Assembly (NCBI GenBank): GCA_017616895.1
Contig: JAFZXE010000013.1
Location: 1-64,000, forward strand
Reading direction: 5' to 3'
Origin: Bacteroidales bacterium
GTDB lineage: Bacteria > Bacteroidota > Bacteroidia > Bacteroidales > P3
DNA length: 64,000 nucleotides
Within the stretch, counting starts at the first letter, position 1. Each line of letters opens with the position of its first letter. Positions 17,894 to 25,832 of this stretch are shown one piece after another. The notes beneath the pieces are model-generated. The model searched no databases. It saw only the letters and a list, made by a program, of their open reading frames with translations, and was not told where the DNA came from. The translations under genes and the position numbers were made by a program.

Positions 17894-18931
17894 ATGAAAG
17901 CACAATCTTTTCTTCTGTTATTCATTGGATTAAGTCTTGTCTGCGCAGCACAGAACACCATAGACAAACAGGGTCGCAAGCAGGGTCACTGGATTAAGAC
18001 CGACAAGCAAGGCCACAAAATATTTGAAGGCAACTTCAAGGACGGTCACGAGACCGGGGTGTTTGAATATTTCTATGCCGACGGCACCGTGCGCCTGCGC
18101 AATACCTTTGTGGGCAACGACGGCAAACGCTGCAAACACGAAGCCTACGACGAGAAAGGTCGTTTGGTGGCCAAAGGCGAATACTGCCTCAAGAACCGCG
18201 ACGGACGCTGGGAATACTACGCCGAGGACGGCAAAATGATAAAGCTGGTCAACTACAAGATGGGGGTGAAAGAGGGATTGCAGGCCATCTTCGAACACAG
18301 CGGCGACACCGCCGAGGTGCTGACCTGGAAAGACAACAAGAAAGAAGGCCGCTGGTGGAAACGCACTGGCAAGAAAGCCTACCTGACTGCCACATACAAA
18401 GACGGTGCGTTGGAAGGCAGACTCACAGAATATAACGAGAACGGACAACTTTCACACGAATGTACCTACAGCCACGGCTCCAAGGACGGTCACAGCATAT
18501 ACTACGAGAACGGTCTGAAAACCATTGACGAGAGCTGGCAGAAAGGCATTTTCATCGACCGCACGGTACTCATACTCGAAGGTAAGACTGCACACTACAA
18601 GTCGATTTACAAGATAGCCTATGTGATGCCCGTGGGGCAGAACCAGAAAAAAGCCATCGTCTATCTGACAGACGGCAGCAAGGTGAACGCCACCGAGAAC
18701 TCCGACGACATCTGCAACCGTTTGGGCGACGAACTATTCTCTGTAGTGAACAAGAAAAACCGCGTGGTAGCCTCGACTCAGTGCATCAAAGGTATCAAGA
18801 AAGACTCCGAAGGCCGTGACATACTCGACCTCGATCCCGAACCGTCGTTCGTCATCTTCCCCGACGAAGACTGCATCAAGCTGGTGCAAGCCATGATGAA
18901 CGAAAAGAACGGAGTAGTCCCGGGAGAGTAA
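17894..18931 (+). CDS. Secreted MORN/YwqK-like repeat protein
   Basis: 345 aa with a Sec signal peptide (MKAQSFLLLFIGLSLVCAAQ). The first 200 residues hold about seven repeats of the type DGHETGVFEYFYADGTVRL or NRDGRWEYYAEDGK, as in YwqK-family antitoxin-annotated and MORN-like proteins. Residues 200-345 form a separate domain without an obvious match. ATG 17894 is preferred over TTG 17885, because it starts the signal peptide and follows the -7 element. It probably acts in the periplasm or outer membrane. Function unknown. Confidence 0.8.
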   Translation: MKAQSFLLLFIGLSLVCAAQNTIDKQGRKQGHWIKTDKQGHKIFEGNFKDGHETGVFEYFYADGTVRLRNTFVGNDGKRCKHEAYDEKGRLVAKGEYCLKNRDGRWEYYAEDGKMIKLVNYKMGVKEGLQAIFEHSGDTAEVLTWKDNKKEGRWWKRTGKKAYLTATYKDGALEGRLTEYNENGQLSHECTYSHGSKDGHSIYYENGLKTIDESWQKGIFIDRTVLILEGKTAHYKSIYKIAYVMPVGQNQKKAIVYLTDGSKVNATENSDDICNRLGDELFSVVNKKNRVVASTQCIKGIKKDSEGRDILDLDPEPSFVIFPDEDCIKLVQAMMNEKNGVVPGE

Positions 18932-18951
18932 GTAATTTTGAATTTTGAATT

Positions 18952-20226
18952 TTGAGAGTAGCGGCACACACGCTGGGGTGCAAACTCAATTTTGCTGAAA
19001 CCAGCCATCTGCTACGCCGTTTCACAGAAGCGGGTCACACAGTGGTCGGATTCCATTCGGAAGCCGACCTCTACATTATTAATACCTGCACTGTCACCGC
19101 CATCGCCGAACGCAAATGCCGCACGGCCATAAGGCAAGCCACACGTCTGAATCCCAATGCACAGGTGGCCGTCATCGGCTGTTTCGCCCAAAACGAACGC
19201 AGCCAGATTGAGCAAATCCCAGGCGTAACCATCATCCTCGGCAACGACCAAAAACATCGCTTGCTAGAACTGGTCACTGGTCACCCATCACAGGTCACTG
19301 GTCACTCATCACAGATCTCAGATCACTGGGAGTTCTCTCCGGCATATTCGGCAAATGACCGCACACGAACATTTCTTAAGATACAGGACGGCTGCGACTA
19401 TTTCTGTACCTACTGCGCCATACCGCTGGCACGCGGACGTTCACGCAGCGCGACCATCGAAGAGGTTGTTTCGATGGCACATAAGATTGGGCAAAGCGGG
19501 GCGAAAGAGATAGTGCTGACCGGCGTCAACACAGGCACATTCGGGTTACATACGGGCGAGCGTTTTATCGACCTGCTGCGCCGACTGGATGAGGTAGAAT
19601 CAATAGCACGTTACCGCATATCGAGCATAGAGCCCAACCTGATAGACGAAGAGATTATTGACTTCACAGCACAGTCGAGGGCATTCCTGCCACATTTCCA
19701 CATACCGCTACAAGCCGGCAGCGACAACGTGCTGCGCCTTATGCACAGACACTACGACACCGCGCTATACCGTGAGCGGATAGAATATATCAAACAGCGA
19801 ATGCCCGACGCATGCATAGCAGCCGACATCATAGCAGGATTCAACGGCGAGAGCGAAGAGGACTTTGAAGAGACGAAGCGGTTTGTAGAAAACCTGCCTC
19901 TCTCCTATCTGCATGTGTTCACCTACTCAGAGCGTCCTCACACAGCCGCGCTGAAACTGACACCCCGCACCGACATGCACCTGCGCCGCCAGCGAAGCCA
20001 GCAGCTGCACACCATCTCGGAGCGCAAGATGGCAGACTTCGTCGAAAGTCAGTTGGGCAAACGCCGAGCGGTACTGTGGGAAAGCAGCCGACACGCAGGC
20101 GAAATGTACGGACTGACGGACAACTACATCCGTGTGCGCCAAAATTACGCCCCTGAGCTGAGCAATACGGTTACGGAAGTGACGCTGTCGAAAGAAAACA
20201 TAGTTATCGGAGCGCCAACAGATTAA
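18952..20226 (+). CDS. mtaB: tRNA t6A37 methylthiotransferase MtaB
   Basis: 424 aa radical SAM enzyme that makes ms2t6A37 in tRNA. The N-terminal UPF0004 domain holds three cluster Cys (TLGCKLN, NTCTVT, IGCFAQ). The radical SAM domain has DGCDYFCTYC (CxxxCxxC). A C-terminal TRAM-like region ends the protein. The start is TTG at 18952, lying inside a TTTTGAATTTTGA repeat. Between the two domains (codons at 19271-19329) the sequence encodes VTGHPSQVTGHSSQ, which is translated intergenic-type repeat DNA, so the linker has been expanded in frame. The methyltransferase core looks intact. Confidence 0.92.
   Translation: MRVAAHTLGCKLNFAETSHLLRRFTEAGHTVVGFHSEADLYIINTCTVTAIAERKCRTAIRQATRLNPNAQVAVIGCFAQNERSQIEQIPGVTIILGNDQKHRLLELVTGHPSQVTGHSSQISDHWEFSPAYSANDRTRTFLKIQDGCDYFCTYCAIPLARGRSRSATIEEVVSMAHKIGQSGAKEIVLTGVNTGTFGLHTGERFIDLLRRLDEVESIARYRISSIEPNLIDEEIIDFTAQSRAFLPHFHIPLQAGSDNVLRLMHRHYDTALYRERIEYIKQRMPDACIAADIIAGFNGESEEDFEETKRFVENLPLSYLHVFTYSERPHTAALKLTPRTDMHLRRQRSQQLHTISERKMADFVESQLGKRRAVLWESSRHAGEMYGLTDNYIRVRQNYAPELSNTVTEVTLSKENIVIGAPTD
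19271..19329 (+). repeat. GGTCACTGGTCAC repeat inside mtaB
   Basis: Two and a half copies of a roughly 21-bp unit (TGGTCACTGGTCACCCATCA) lie within the mtaB reading frame. The unit belongs to the same word family as the GTCAGTGGTCAG tracts seen between genes. Confidence 0.75.
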
Positions 20227-20314
20227 GCAGACATCACAGGATGCAGGACAAACGGATTTTAACTAATTTTAAGATGATTTTTGCGTGAAACAGGCGTATA
20301 TCTAGATTTATTCG

Positions 20315-20323
20315 TATATTTGC
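20315..20323 (+). promoter_or_regulatory. -7 element upstream of lipoprotein gene
   Basis: TATATTTGC matches TAnnTTTG exactly and sits 54 bp before the ATG at 20378. No good -33 element is visible. Confidence 0.6.
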
Positions 20324-20377
20324 ATCCGTAAATTTTTACAGAAACTAATTTTATTAATCCATTTAAATCACAAAATC

Positions 20378-21022
20378 ATGAAGAACTTTTTCAAAATTCT
20401 CGGCGTAGCTCTTATCGCCGGCAGCATGCTTTTCGTAGCTTGCAAAAAGGATGAAGAAAACACAAACAACGGCGGTAACGGCGGCAACAACACTCCGACC
20501 GACACCACTCCCACAACCCCGACCGACCCGGTTGATCCTCCTGCACCTACAACCGTTATGACATTGAACATTGACGGCGTTGACTATGACGTTGACGAAT
20601 TCAATGCTGGATACTATCAGGGAACCCTGTATCTTATACCCGAATCCACCACGGGTGGCGCACTTCAAATTGAGTCGGCCCAGACCGTCGGTGTCCACGA
20701 CACCAATGATATGGGAAGCCAGTGGGGCGTTTGTTATTTCCCCGCAAGCACCAATCAATCAGACCTGTACTTCACCTACAACGGAACACAGTATCCGAGA
20801 TGGGAAAACTGGATTGGAGATGACGTTGAAACCATTACCGCAATTGACTTGAACGCCCACACTATCAGCATGGAATACAGTGGAACAATGCTTGACTTGG
20901 AAATGTACATGAATCAGGGTTCGCAAGTTGTCACTAAAACAACTGCTGTAAACCTCCAGAATGCAGAATGGACAGAAGTTCAGCTCAGCAAAAAAGCCGC
21001 AATGAAGTCTCTCAAAAAATAA
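20378..21022 (+). CDS. Hypothetical lipoprotein
   Basis: 214 aa with a lipobox (LFVAC, Cys21) followed by a disordered Asn/Gly and Thr/Pro-rich linker (NTNNGGNGGNN, PTDTTPTTPTDP). A domain of about 160 residues with acidic and aromatic beta strands (MTLNIDGVDYDVDEF, DLYFTYNGTQYPRWENW) follows. This layout is typical of Bacteroidota surface lipoproteins. No known family is recognised. It has its own -7 element and a strong terminator, so it is a single-gene unit. Confidence 0.8.
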   Translation: MKNFFKILGVALIAGSMLFVACKKDEENTNNGGNGGNNTPTDTTPTTPTDPVDPPAPTTVMTLNIDGVDYDVDEFNAGYYQGTLYLIPESTTGGALQIESAQTVGVHDTNDMGSQWGVCYFPASTNQSDLYFTYNGTQYPRWENWIGDDVETITAIDLNAHTISMEYSGTMLDLEMYMNQGSQVVTKTTAVNLQNAEWTEVQLSKKAAMKSLKK

Positions 21023-21036
21023 GAGACATATTCATT

Positions 21037-21076
21037 ATAAAAAAGAGACAACCATGCGGTTGTCTCTTTTTTTTGG
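21037..21076 (+). terminator. Rho-independent terminator
   Basis: A perfect stem AGAGACAACC / GGTTGTCTCT with an ATGC loop, preceded by an A-run and followed by at least eight T residues. Confidence 0.93.
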
Positions 21077-21108
21077 GGATAAGACAACCTCGGTGGAGAT
21101 TCTGCTTG

Positions 21109-21284
21109 TTAAGTCACAGTTAAGTCATGGTTAAGTCATGGTTAAGTCATGGTTAAGTCATGGTTAAGTCACAGTTAAGTCACAGTTAAGTCACAGTTAA
21201 GTCACAGTTAAGCTTCTGTTAAACCTCTGTTAAGTCAAATAAAAGTCACAGAATTGTCAGAGAAATGTCAGAGTTAAGTAAATA
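21109..21284 (+). repeat. 11-bp phased repeat array (16 units)
   Basis: Sixteen consecutive 11-bp units, from TTAAGTCACAG and TTAAGTCATGG to degenerate AATTGTCAGAG, without a spacing error. The array fills the gap between the terminator at 21076 and the next lipoprotein gene. No gene is seen in it. Confidence 0.9.
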
Positions 21285-21351
21285 TTACAACATAAGCGTC
21301 AGAGAACATAACATTCACTTCATTAAACCTACAAAGATATTAAATTCGGTT

Positions 21352-21747
21352 ATGGAAAAGAAAACAATCCTTATTATTATGTTGATTATGGCGATACAGT
21401 TGTTTACAAGTTGCCAGACGGAAGAAGAAAAGGTCAAAGATGTAGCATACAAATACTCCTATGCGATGGGAAACTATGATCTTGAGGAAGCCAAGCAATA
21501 TGCGACGGACGAAACCATTGAAACAACCCTTGCGTTAGCACAGTTTTTTTTGAGCAAACTTGATACCAGTTACATTGTATCAGATACTCCTGCTACTATA
21601 GTTATTGACTCTGTCTGTTTTGAAACGGACTCAAGCGCAACAACATATTGTACAAAAAACACACCAATAAAGCACAACTTGAAAATTAAACTACTGTTAC
21701 GCAAGCGCAAAGGGAAATGGCTTGCACATGACCCACTGAACCAATAA
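21352..21747 (+). CDS. Small hypothetical lipoprotein (DUF4878-like)
   Basis: 131 aa lipoprotein: signal MEKKTILIIMLIMAIQLFTSC with lipobox FTSC. The mature part begins with a helix (KVKDVAYKYSYAMGNYDLEEAKQYA) followed by strands, ending RKRKGKWLAHDPLNQ. The cystatin-like shape (helix then sheet, ending in a KGKW strand) resembles DUF4878 lipoproteins. That is a family guess from layout. The start at 21352 is chosen for the signal peptide; upstream in-frame codons belong to the repeat array. Followed by a terminator. Confidence 0.75.
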   Translation: MEKKTILIIMLIMAIQLFTSCQTEEEKVKDVAYKYSYAMGNYDLEEAKQYATDETIETTLALAQFFLSKLDTSYIVSDTPATIVIDSVCFETDSSATTYCTKNTPIKHNLKIKLLLRKRKGKWLAHDPLNQ

Positions 21748-21773
21748 AAGTTGAAAGCCAATAACACTACAAG

Positions 21774-21813
21774 GTGGCACGACTACAAGAGGTAGTCGTG
21801 CCATTTTTGTTTA
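21774..21813 (+). terminator. Rho-independent terminator
   Basis: Stem GGCACGACTAC / GTAGTCGTGCC with loop AAGAG, followed by ATTTTTGTTT. Confidence 0.92.
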
Positions 21814-21889
21814 GCATATAGAACGTCCACAAGGTGTGCACATTCTGTGGTATGTGGATATATTGTTCATAATTTTAGGCTGCAGAATA

Positions 21890-21919
21890 TTGCCTTTCGG
21901 CAAAAATAAACTACCTTTG
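21890..21919 (+). promoter_or_regulatory. Promoter of the purF-like gene
   Basis: TTG (21890-21892), a 19-bp spacer, then TACCTTTG (21912-21919). This matches the Bacteroidota consensus exactly and lies 55 bp before the ATG. Confidence 0.85.
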
Positions 21920-21974
21920 TGGTTTATTTTTCTATCATAATATATTTATTCATCATCTTAAAACACAAAGCATT

Positions 21975-23381
21975 ATGAGCGGACTTTTCGGTATTGTCTC
22001 TAAAGAGCCTTGCATCACAGATCTGTTCTACGGAACCGATTATCATTCACATCTGGGTACCAAGCGTGCCGGTTTGAGCACAGTGGACAATGGTACCTTT
22101 CATCGCAACATCCACAACATCCAGAACTCCTACTTCAGGACTAAATTCACGGGCGACCTGCACGAGATGACGGGTAACTACGGCATCGGCGTCATCAGCG
22201 ACACCGACGCTCAGCCCATCGTCGTGAACTCCCACCTCGGACGTTTCGCCATCGTGACCGTATCCAAAATCAACAACATCCCCGAGCTAGAGGCTAAATG
22301 TCTCGGCATGAACCAGCAGTTTACCGAACTGAGCATGGGCAGCACCAACCCCACCGAGCTGGTGGCGCTGCTGATCACTCAAGGCAAAACCTTCGTGGAG
22401 GGCATACAGAACGTTTACAAGAACGTGAAGGGAAGCTGCACGATGCTGATACTGACGCCCGACGGCGTGATTGCGGCACGCGACTACCTGGGCCGCACAC
22501 CGCTTGTAATCGGACGCAAAGGCACGAGCTATGCCATCGCCTCAGAGAGCCACAGCTACATCAACCTCGACTACAACACCACCCGTTTTGTAGGTCCAGG
22601 CGAGATCATCAAGGTCACCACCAACGGTCTTGAGCAACTGCTCGCACCAAACGACAAGATGCAGATTTGCTCGTTCCTGTGGATTTACTACGGATACCCG
22701 TGTGTTGAATACGAGGGGATCAACGCCGAAGAGGTGCGATACCAGCTGGGCTACGCAATGGGACAGAGCGATGACATCCAAGCCGACTACGTGTCGGCGA
22801 TACCCGACTCGGGCATCGGGATGGCGTTGGGATACGCTGCTGGCAAGGGCATCCCGTACAAACGCGGTGTGCTGAAATACACTCCCACATGGGCTCGCAG
22901 CTTCATGCCGGTCAACCAGGAGGCCCGCAACCTAGTGGCAAAGATGAAACTCATACCCAGCCGCAAGATGCTCGAAGGCAAAGAGGTGGTGTTCTGCGAC
23001 GACTCGATAGTACGTGGAACGCAGCTGCGCGACAACGTGAAGATGCTCTACGACTGCGGAGTGAAGAAAGTGCATGTGCGCATCAGCTGTCCGCCGCTCG
23101 TTCACGGCTGCCAATACCTCAACTTCTCGGCTTCGAAGAACGATATGGAGCTCATCACCCGTCGTTGCATCGAAGAGCTTGAGAACGGCGAGATACGCAA
23201 CATCGAAGCCTACCGCGACGAGACGACACCGCAATACGCCAACATGGTCGAGATGATTCGTCAGCGTGTCGGTGTCGATACCTTGAAGTTCAACAGCCTC
23301 AAGACCGTCTGCGACGCCATCGGCCTGCCTAAAGAAAGAGTCTGCACCCACTGCTTCGACGGCTCGTCGTTCGGAGAATAA
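21975..23381 (+). CDS. Amidophosphoribosyltransferase homologue lacking the catalytic Cys
   Basis: 468 aa with the two-domain layout of PurF: an N-terminal Ntn-type glutaminase domain (about 1-230) and a type I phosphoribosyltransferase domain with the PRPP loop VVFCDDSIVRGTQ (about 337-349). True PurF exposes Cys right after the initiator Met. Here the start reads MSGLFGIVS, so the nucleophile position holds Ser. The C-terminus CTHCFDGSSFGE resembles the PurF tail. It may use ammonia directly, have another role, or use Ser as a weak nucleophile. A second PurF elsewhere in the genome is possible. Confidence 0.8.
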   Translation: MSGLFGIVSKEPCITDLFYGTDYHSHLGTKRAGLSTVDNGTFHRNIHNIQNSYFRTKFTGDLHEMTGNYGIGVISDTDAQPIVVNSHLGRFAIVTVSKINNIPELEAKCLGMNQQFTELSMGSTNPTELVALLITQGKTFVEGIQNVYKNVKGSCTMLILTPDGVIAARDYLGRTPLVIGRKGTSYAIASESHSYINLDYNTTRFVGPGEIIKVTTNGLEQLLAPNDKMQICSFLWIYYGYPCVEYEGINAEEVRYQLGYAMGQSDDIQADYVSAIPDSGIGMALGYAAGKGIPYKRGVLKYTPTWARSFMPVNQEARNLVAKMKLIPSRKMLEGKEVVFCDDSIVRGTQLRDNVKMLYDCGVKKVHVRISCPPLVHGCQYLNFSASKNDMELITRRCIEELENGEIRNIEAYRDETTPQYANMVEMIRQRVGVDTLKFNSLKTVCDAIGLPKERVCTHCFDGSSFGE

Positions 23382-23403
23382 GATTCAAGTTTTATTGATT
23401 GCG

Positions 23404-24840
23404 ATGAAGAAGGTTGCGATACTGCTGTCGGTGATGGCGATGTGCCACGTAATATGGGCGCAGGACACATTACAGTCGGCAGTACGCGACCGCGAATCGC
23501 TGATACGAGAACAAAAGATGGTGGTGCTGAAAGACCGCATACGGTCACAGCACCAGCGGCTGACAGCACAATGTAGCGAGGAAGGTGTTGCGGACAAAAA
23601 TCGCGCAAGATTCTTGAAAAACATCCACTATGCCTACCTTTCGGTATATAACCATTACAACATAAACAGCAGCGACAACTCTGAGGAATACTACTTCAGG
23701 TTGACTCAGTTAGACAGTATGCAACGCCACCTGCGCGACAGCATTCTGGGAGCCGACTCGTACATCAACCGCATAGAGAATTTCAAGAACACATTGAGAC
23801 TCAAAGCCGGCAAAGACCGTGTAGATGTATATAAATCGTACCTACGCACATACGAGCCACCAACTATAGCCATCAACTTCACCACGATTGAAGAGTACCG
23901 CCTCTATGCAAGACAACACCTAGAAATAATTAAGATTCAAAACAGATACCTGGAATGTCTTGAATGGCTCGACCGTATTGAGGCCAACACTGGCAGCATA
24001 CTGGCCATGCTGGGCAACAGCGGAGGGCACTCCCTACCGTACAAGAACATCGTCGCCACAACCAACTTCGTGCCAATATTCACCACGGACGAGGGCGGAC
24101 AGCAGTTTATAGATAAACTAAAGGATTTTGAGGCGATGCAACAGGAGTACCTAAAAACCGAAGCCCGCATACGTGAACTGGAGGGTATTGCCGACAGCAT
24201 CTACCGCGTGGGGCGCAAATACAGCGACCTCACCGGGGCTTTTCGCCTTGTGCAACAGGGTACGGACATATATCCTGCATTTCGCAACCAAGAGGAGTTA
24301 GATGCCTACGAGCGGAAAATACAGGACTACAAGACTGTATGCATGCAGTATCTGCATCTGGTTTATCTGCGCGACACCATCGCCGCAAACGAGAACATCA
24401 TCGACCACTCCACCAAGACTTTGCGCGACGGACAGCGCACTCTAAAGAAATTCTACAAGTGGACTCCCAACTTCAGCACTCCAGCCGAAGGCGTGGCGTT
24501 CTTCAAAGACCTCCAGCTGCTGCTCGACATGCAGAAACAGTGTATCGGCATCAACGACAATATCGTCACTCAGGATCTCAACGAGAAAGAGATTCTGGCG
24601 CTCACCAAAGACTACAGCTACATCCGCCGCGCATACAACACCATGATGAAGACCTACGAATACAAAGGCTCCATCGCCACCAAAGAGAATCTGCGCATCT
24701 ATGGCGACCTGCAGCGTATGGCCGTCGATATGCAGCTGGCTCTGATTAACCACATCAAACGCAACCCGATGGAACTGGAGCGTATGATGAGAGCCGAAAA
24801 AGAAGTGAGAGGCTACAAAGCCGTGATAGGAGTCAAATAA
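23404..24840 (+). CDS. Secreted helical protein, unknown function
   Basis: 478 aa with a Sec signal peptide (MKKVAILLSVMAMCHVIWAQ). The mature protein is mostly alpha-helical with charged heptad-like stretches (DRESLIREQKMVVLKDRIR, KDFEAMQQEYLKTEARIREL), suggesting coiled coils in the periplasm. No family is recognised. It starts 22 bp after the purF-like gene, so it may be in the same transcript. ATG 23404 is preferred to TTG 23395, since it begins the signal peptide. Confidence 0.75.
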   Translation: MKKVAILLSVMAMCHVIWAQDTLQSAVRDRESLIREQKMVVLKDRIRSQHQRLTAQCSEEGVADKNRARFLKNIHYAYLSVYNHYNINSSDNSEEYYFRLTQLDSMQRHLRDSILGADSYINRIENFKNTLRLKAGKDRVDVYKSYLRTYEPPTIAINFTTIEEYRLYARQHLEIIKIQNRYLECLEWLDRIEANTGSILAMLGNSGGHSLPYKNIVATTNFVPIFTTDEGGQQFIDKLKDFEAMQQEYLKTEARIRELEGIADSIYRVGRKYSDLTGAFRLVQQGTDIYPAFRNQEELDAYERKIQDYKTVCMQYLHLVYLRDTIAANENIIDHSTKTLRDGQRTLKKFYKWTPNFSTPAEGVAFFKDLQLLLDMQKQCIGINDNIVTQDLNEKEILALTKDYSYIRRAYNTMMKTYEYKGSIATKENLRIYGDLQRMAVDMQLALINHIKRNPMELERMMRAEKEVRGYKAVIGVK

Positions 24841-24844
24841 CTAG

Positions 24845-25003
24845 GTGCACGCCCGCACAAGACGATAATTTAGTTTTAAGCTGTAAGCCGCAAGCTGCAA
24901 GCTGTAAGTTTTAAGCTGTTAGTTTTAAGTGGTCAGCAGTCAGCGGTTAGTCGTCAGCGGTTAGTCACCTTTCTAACATATCAACATATCAACCTATCAA
25001 CGA
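24845..25003. repeat. Full composite intergenic word tract
   Basis: The most complete example in the window. It begins with a GC-rich word, GTGCACGCCCGCACAAGACG. TTTTAAGCTGTAAG words follow, then GTCAGCAGTCAGCGGTTAG words, a CCTTTCTAA word, and finally CATATCAACATATCAACC. It lies between two convergent genes. Confidence 0.8.
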
Positions 25004-25734
25004 GATTCCAGCGTCACAATCGCCGAAAAGCTTGAACCTCTGGTGTTGTATATCTGGTATTGTGCCGTATCGTCGGTAGGTTGACAGCGACGTATCTCCA
25101 CGCTCTCGCCTGGACGCGTCTCCGCCACATACGCCACCTCGATAGTTTTTATACGTTTCCCTTCCGGCAGGTTGTCGTCAACCCAGCGGATATACTCGCA
25201 GTTGTTCACATGACCCGTGTGGTCAAGCATCGACGGCTTCACGTTGAACTGTTCCACCTTGCACGATTCATCCATCGGCAACATGCGCAGTTTGGTCAGA
25301 CGCTCTTTCTGTGTGGCACAGATATCGTTGTGGATATAGCCATCCATGATGTCGTTGAGGCGGGCGACATGGCGGGTGTTCACGTCGATGACCACCCAGA
25401 AAGCCGTTGCGCCTGCAAGTCGTTCTCCGTCGAGTGTGGTGACCAGGAAATCACGCACATCGAACAATCCGTCAACCCCGCGCGACCAAGTCGCAATCTT
25501 CACCCGTGTGCCGTATGCCGGCATCGTGTCAACCTCATAGTACATCCTGCTCAACACCCACGCCTTCTGGTTCTTGATAAGGTCATAGTAGCAGATATGC
25601 GTGAGCGTCGTATGTTCTTCCGCCACCGTCTGCAGCAGCCGCGAAAGCCCCCACATGGAAAGATGGTCGGTCCAATCGCAGAAATACGACTCTATAAAGA
25701 ATTCGTTCGTGTAGATGTTCTTCTCGTCAAGCAT
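24997..25734 (-). CDS. Acyl-ACP thioesterase
   Basis: 245 aa double hot-dog protein of the FatA/FatB-like Acyl-ACP_TE family, releasing free fatty acids from ACP. The N-terminal hot-dog includes DHLSMWGLSRLLQTVAEEH and WVLSRMYYEVD. The second has DHTGHVNNCEYIRWVDD, which carries the conserved His/Asn catalytic block. Its upstream DNA (25735-25830) holds the CCTTTCAACC then CATCAACCTATCAACC words ending just before the ATG. It is separate from the FAS-like cluster at 48856-54796. Confidence 0.9.
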   Translation of the reverse strand: MLDEKNIYTNEFFIESYFCDWTDHLSMWGLSRLLQTVAEEHTTLTHICYYDLIKNQKAWVLSRMYYEVDTMPAYGTRVKIATWSRGVDGLFDVRDFLVTTLDGERLAGATAFWVVIDVNTRHVARLNDIMDGYIHNDICATQKERLTKLRMLPMDESCKVEQFNVKPSMLDHTGHVNNCEYIRWVDDNLPEGKRIKTIEVAYVAETRPGESVEIRRCQPTDDTAQYQIYNTRGSSFSAIVTLESR

Positions 25735-25832
25735 GGCACGGCGGTGGTTGATAGGTTGATGGGTTCTAAAGGGTTGAAAGGTTCAAGTACACTAACACAT
25801 TCACGCAATAACGCATTCGCGCAATCAAACAA

